A DNA stretch of 41,076 nt from Fibrobacter sp. GTDB lineage: Bacteria; Fibrobacterota; Fibrobacteria; Fibrobacterales; Fibrobacteraceae. The notes beneath the pieces were generated by a model. That model was not told where the DNA came from and did not search any database. It worked only from the letters and a program-made list of their open reading frames with translations. Numbering within the stretch: the stretch's first letter is position 1; the number at the start of each line of letters is the position of its first letter. A program made the position numbers and the translations under genes. Shown here in pieces: positions 40,871 through 41,076 of this stretch. The stretch lies in assembly GCF_017551775.1 (NCBI RefSeq), contig NZ_JAFZKX010000099.1, positions 1 through 41,076 on the forward strand. Reading direction: 5' to 3'.

Positions 40871-40987
40871 TCAGTCTTCGTCATTAACCTTTGCCGACGA
40901 GATAATTTTTTCGCAAAGGGTTGAATCAGAATATTTTGGGTAGTACTCAAATTCAGCATAGGTTATAAATTCTACAGACTCCGCAAG
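40871..40987 (-). pseudogene. Orphan 38-codon coding-like tail directly after the hppA stop
   Basis: In the same frame as hppA, right after its TAG, 38 codons read LAESVEFITY ... KVNDED before a TGA. Composition (aromatic and acidic residues, FEYYPKYSDS) looks like protein. There is no ATG, GTG or TTG start in the frame and no ribosome site. It may be the 3' remnant of a lost gene, or an extension made only if the hppA stop is read through. Similarity to any family not recognised. Confidence 0.35.
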
Positions 40988-41076
40988 CTAGAAGAACACT
41001 CCGCCGAAGCGGACGATGACACCGGCGAACACGACGCTCACCATGGTCATGAGCTTGATGAGGATGTTGAGCGATG
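40988..41076 (-). CDS. hppA: Membrane-bound proton/sodium pyrophosphatase, C-terminal end only
   Basis: Only the last 28 residues are in the window: SLNILIKLMTMVSVVFAGV followed by IVRFGGVFF and TAG. The SLNILIKLM motif followed by a hydrophobic helix is the conserved C-terminus of H+/Na+-translocating pyrophosphatases (HppA), which pump ions using PPi hydrolysis. The 5' part lies beyond the window edge. Whether the full protein is of the Na+ or H+ type cannot be told from this piece. Confidence 0.75.
   Translation of the reverse strand, partial: SLNILIKLMTMVSVVFAGVIVRFGGVFF

Noticed and set aside
1-41076. tRNA, rRNA, phage or transposase genes
   Set aside because: I looked for cloverleaf and rRNA-like stretches and for transposase or integrase motifs and saw none; the REP-like palindromes are the only mobile-type signal.

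Overview
The window looks like a chromosomal segment of a cellulolytic Fibrobacter (Fibrobacterota, rumen or gut). The reasons are poly-serine linkers in secreted glycoside hydrolases, several lipoproteins with the 'Fibrobacter succinogenes major paralogous domain' (TIGR02145), three ~900-residue lipoproteins of the Fibrobacter paralogous family TIGR02171, and T9SS-like C-terminal domains. The assignment rests on protein features I recognise; no database was searched.

Layout. 1-3232 (minus): three separate GH11 xylanase genes in a row, the second and third followed by terminators and the first running off the window. 3393-6853 (minus): surE-gyrA, coupled by a 1-base overlap. 6940-20018: an island of the TIGR02171 family. 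It holds a stand-alone propeller lipoprotein, a SpoU methyltransferase gene followed closely by one full-length TIGR02171 gene (plus), a second periplasmic propeller protein, a GH8 glycanase, and two overlapping tandem TIGR02171 genes. 20098-23936 (plus): TM2 membrane protein, rdgB, a dus tRNA-dihydrouridine synthase overlapping a radical SAM/SPASM gene, and an arginase-fold protein. 23940-25256 (minus): a barnase-type ribonuclease lipoprotein and a TIGR02145 lipoprotein. 25419-27295 (plus): hisC overlapping a pseudouridine synthase. 27296-27760 holds a decayed gene remnant. 27761-37434 (minus): a GH9 enzyme without signal peptide, ftsE, a SurA-like isomerase coupled to a lipoprotein, hrpA, a small zinc-ribbon protein and rfbD. 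37466-41076 (minus): TIGR02145-type proteins (one short, one double, one reduced to 47 codons), a Cof-type HAD phosphatase, an orphan coding tail and the C-terminus of a membrane pyrophosphatase.

How it fits together. The secreted part is a plant-cell-wall toolkit: GH11 and GH8 enzymes exported with T9SS-like tails, surrounded by lipoproteins built from FGE-like, TolB-like propeller and SGNH-hydrolase modules. The SGNH module could be a carbohydrate esterase, which is inference. The rest is housekeeping: nucleotide sanitation, tRNA/rRNA modification, outer-membrane protein folding and dTDP-rhamnose synthesis.

Most notable signals: the FGE-propeller-SGNH lipoproteins with a possibly degraded active site in two copies; a barnase-like lipoprotein with every catalytic residue but no visible barstar; Bacteroidetes-style TAnnTTTG promoters so close to start codons that several mRNAs may be leaderless; in-frame heptad minisatellites in two neighbouring genes; 7-base tandem repeats and REP-like palindromes between genes, one of which forms the start of a 47-codon lipoprotein ORF.
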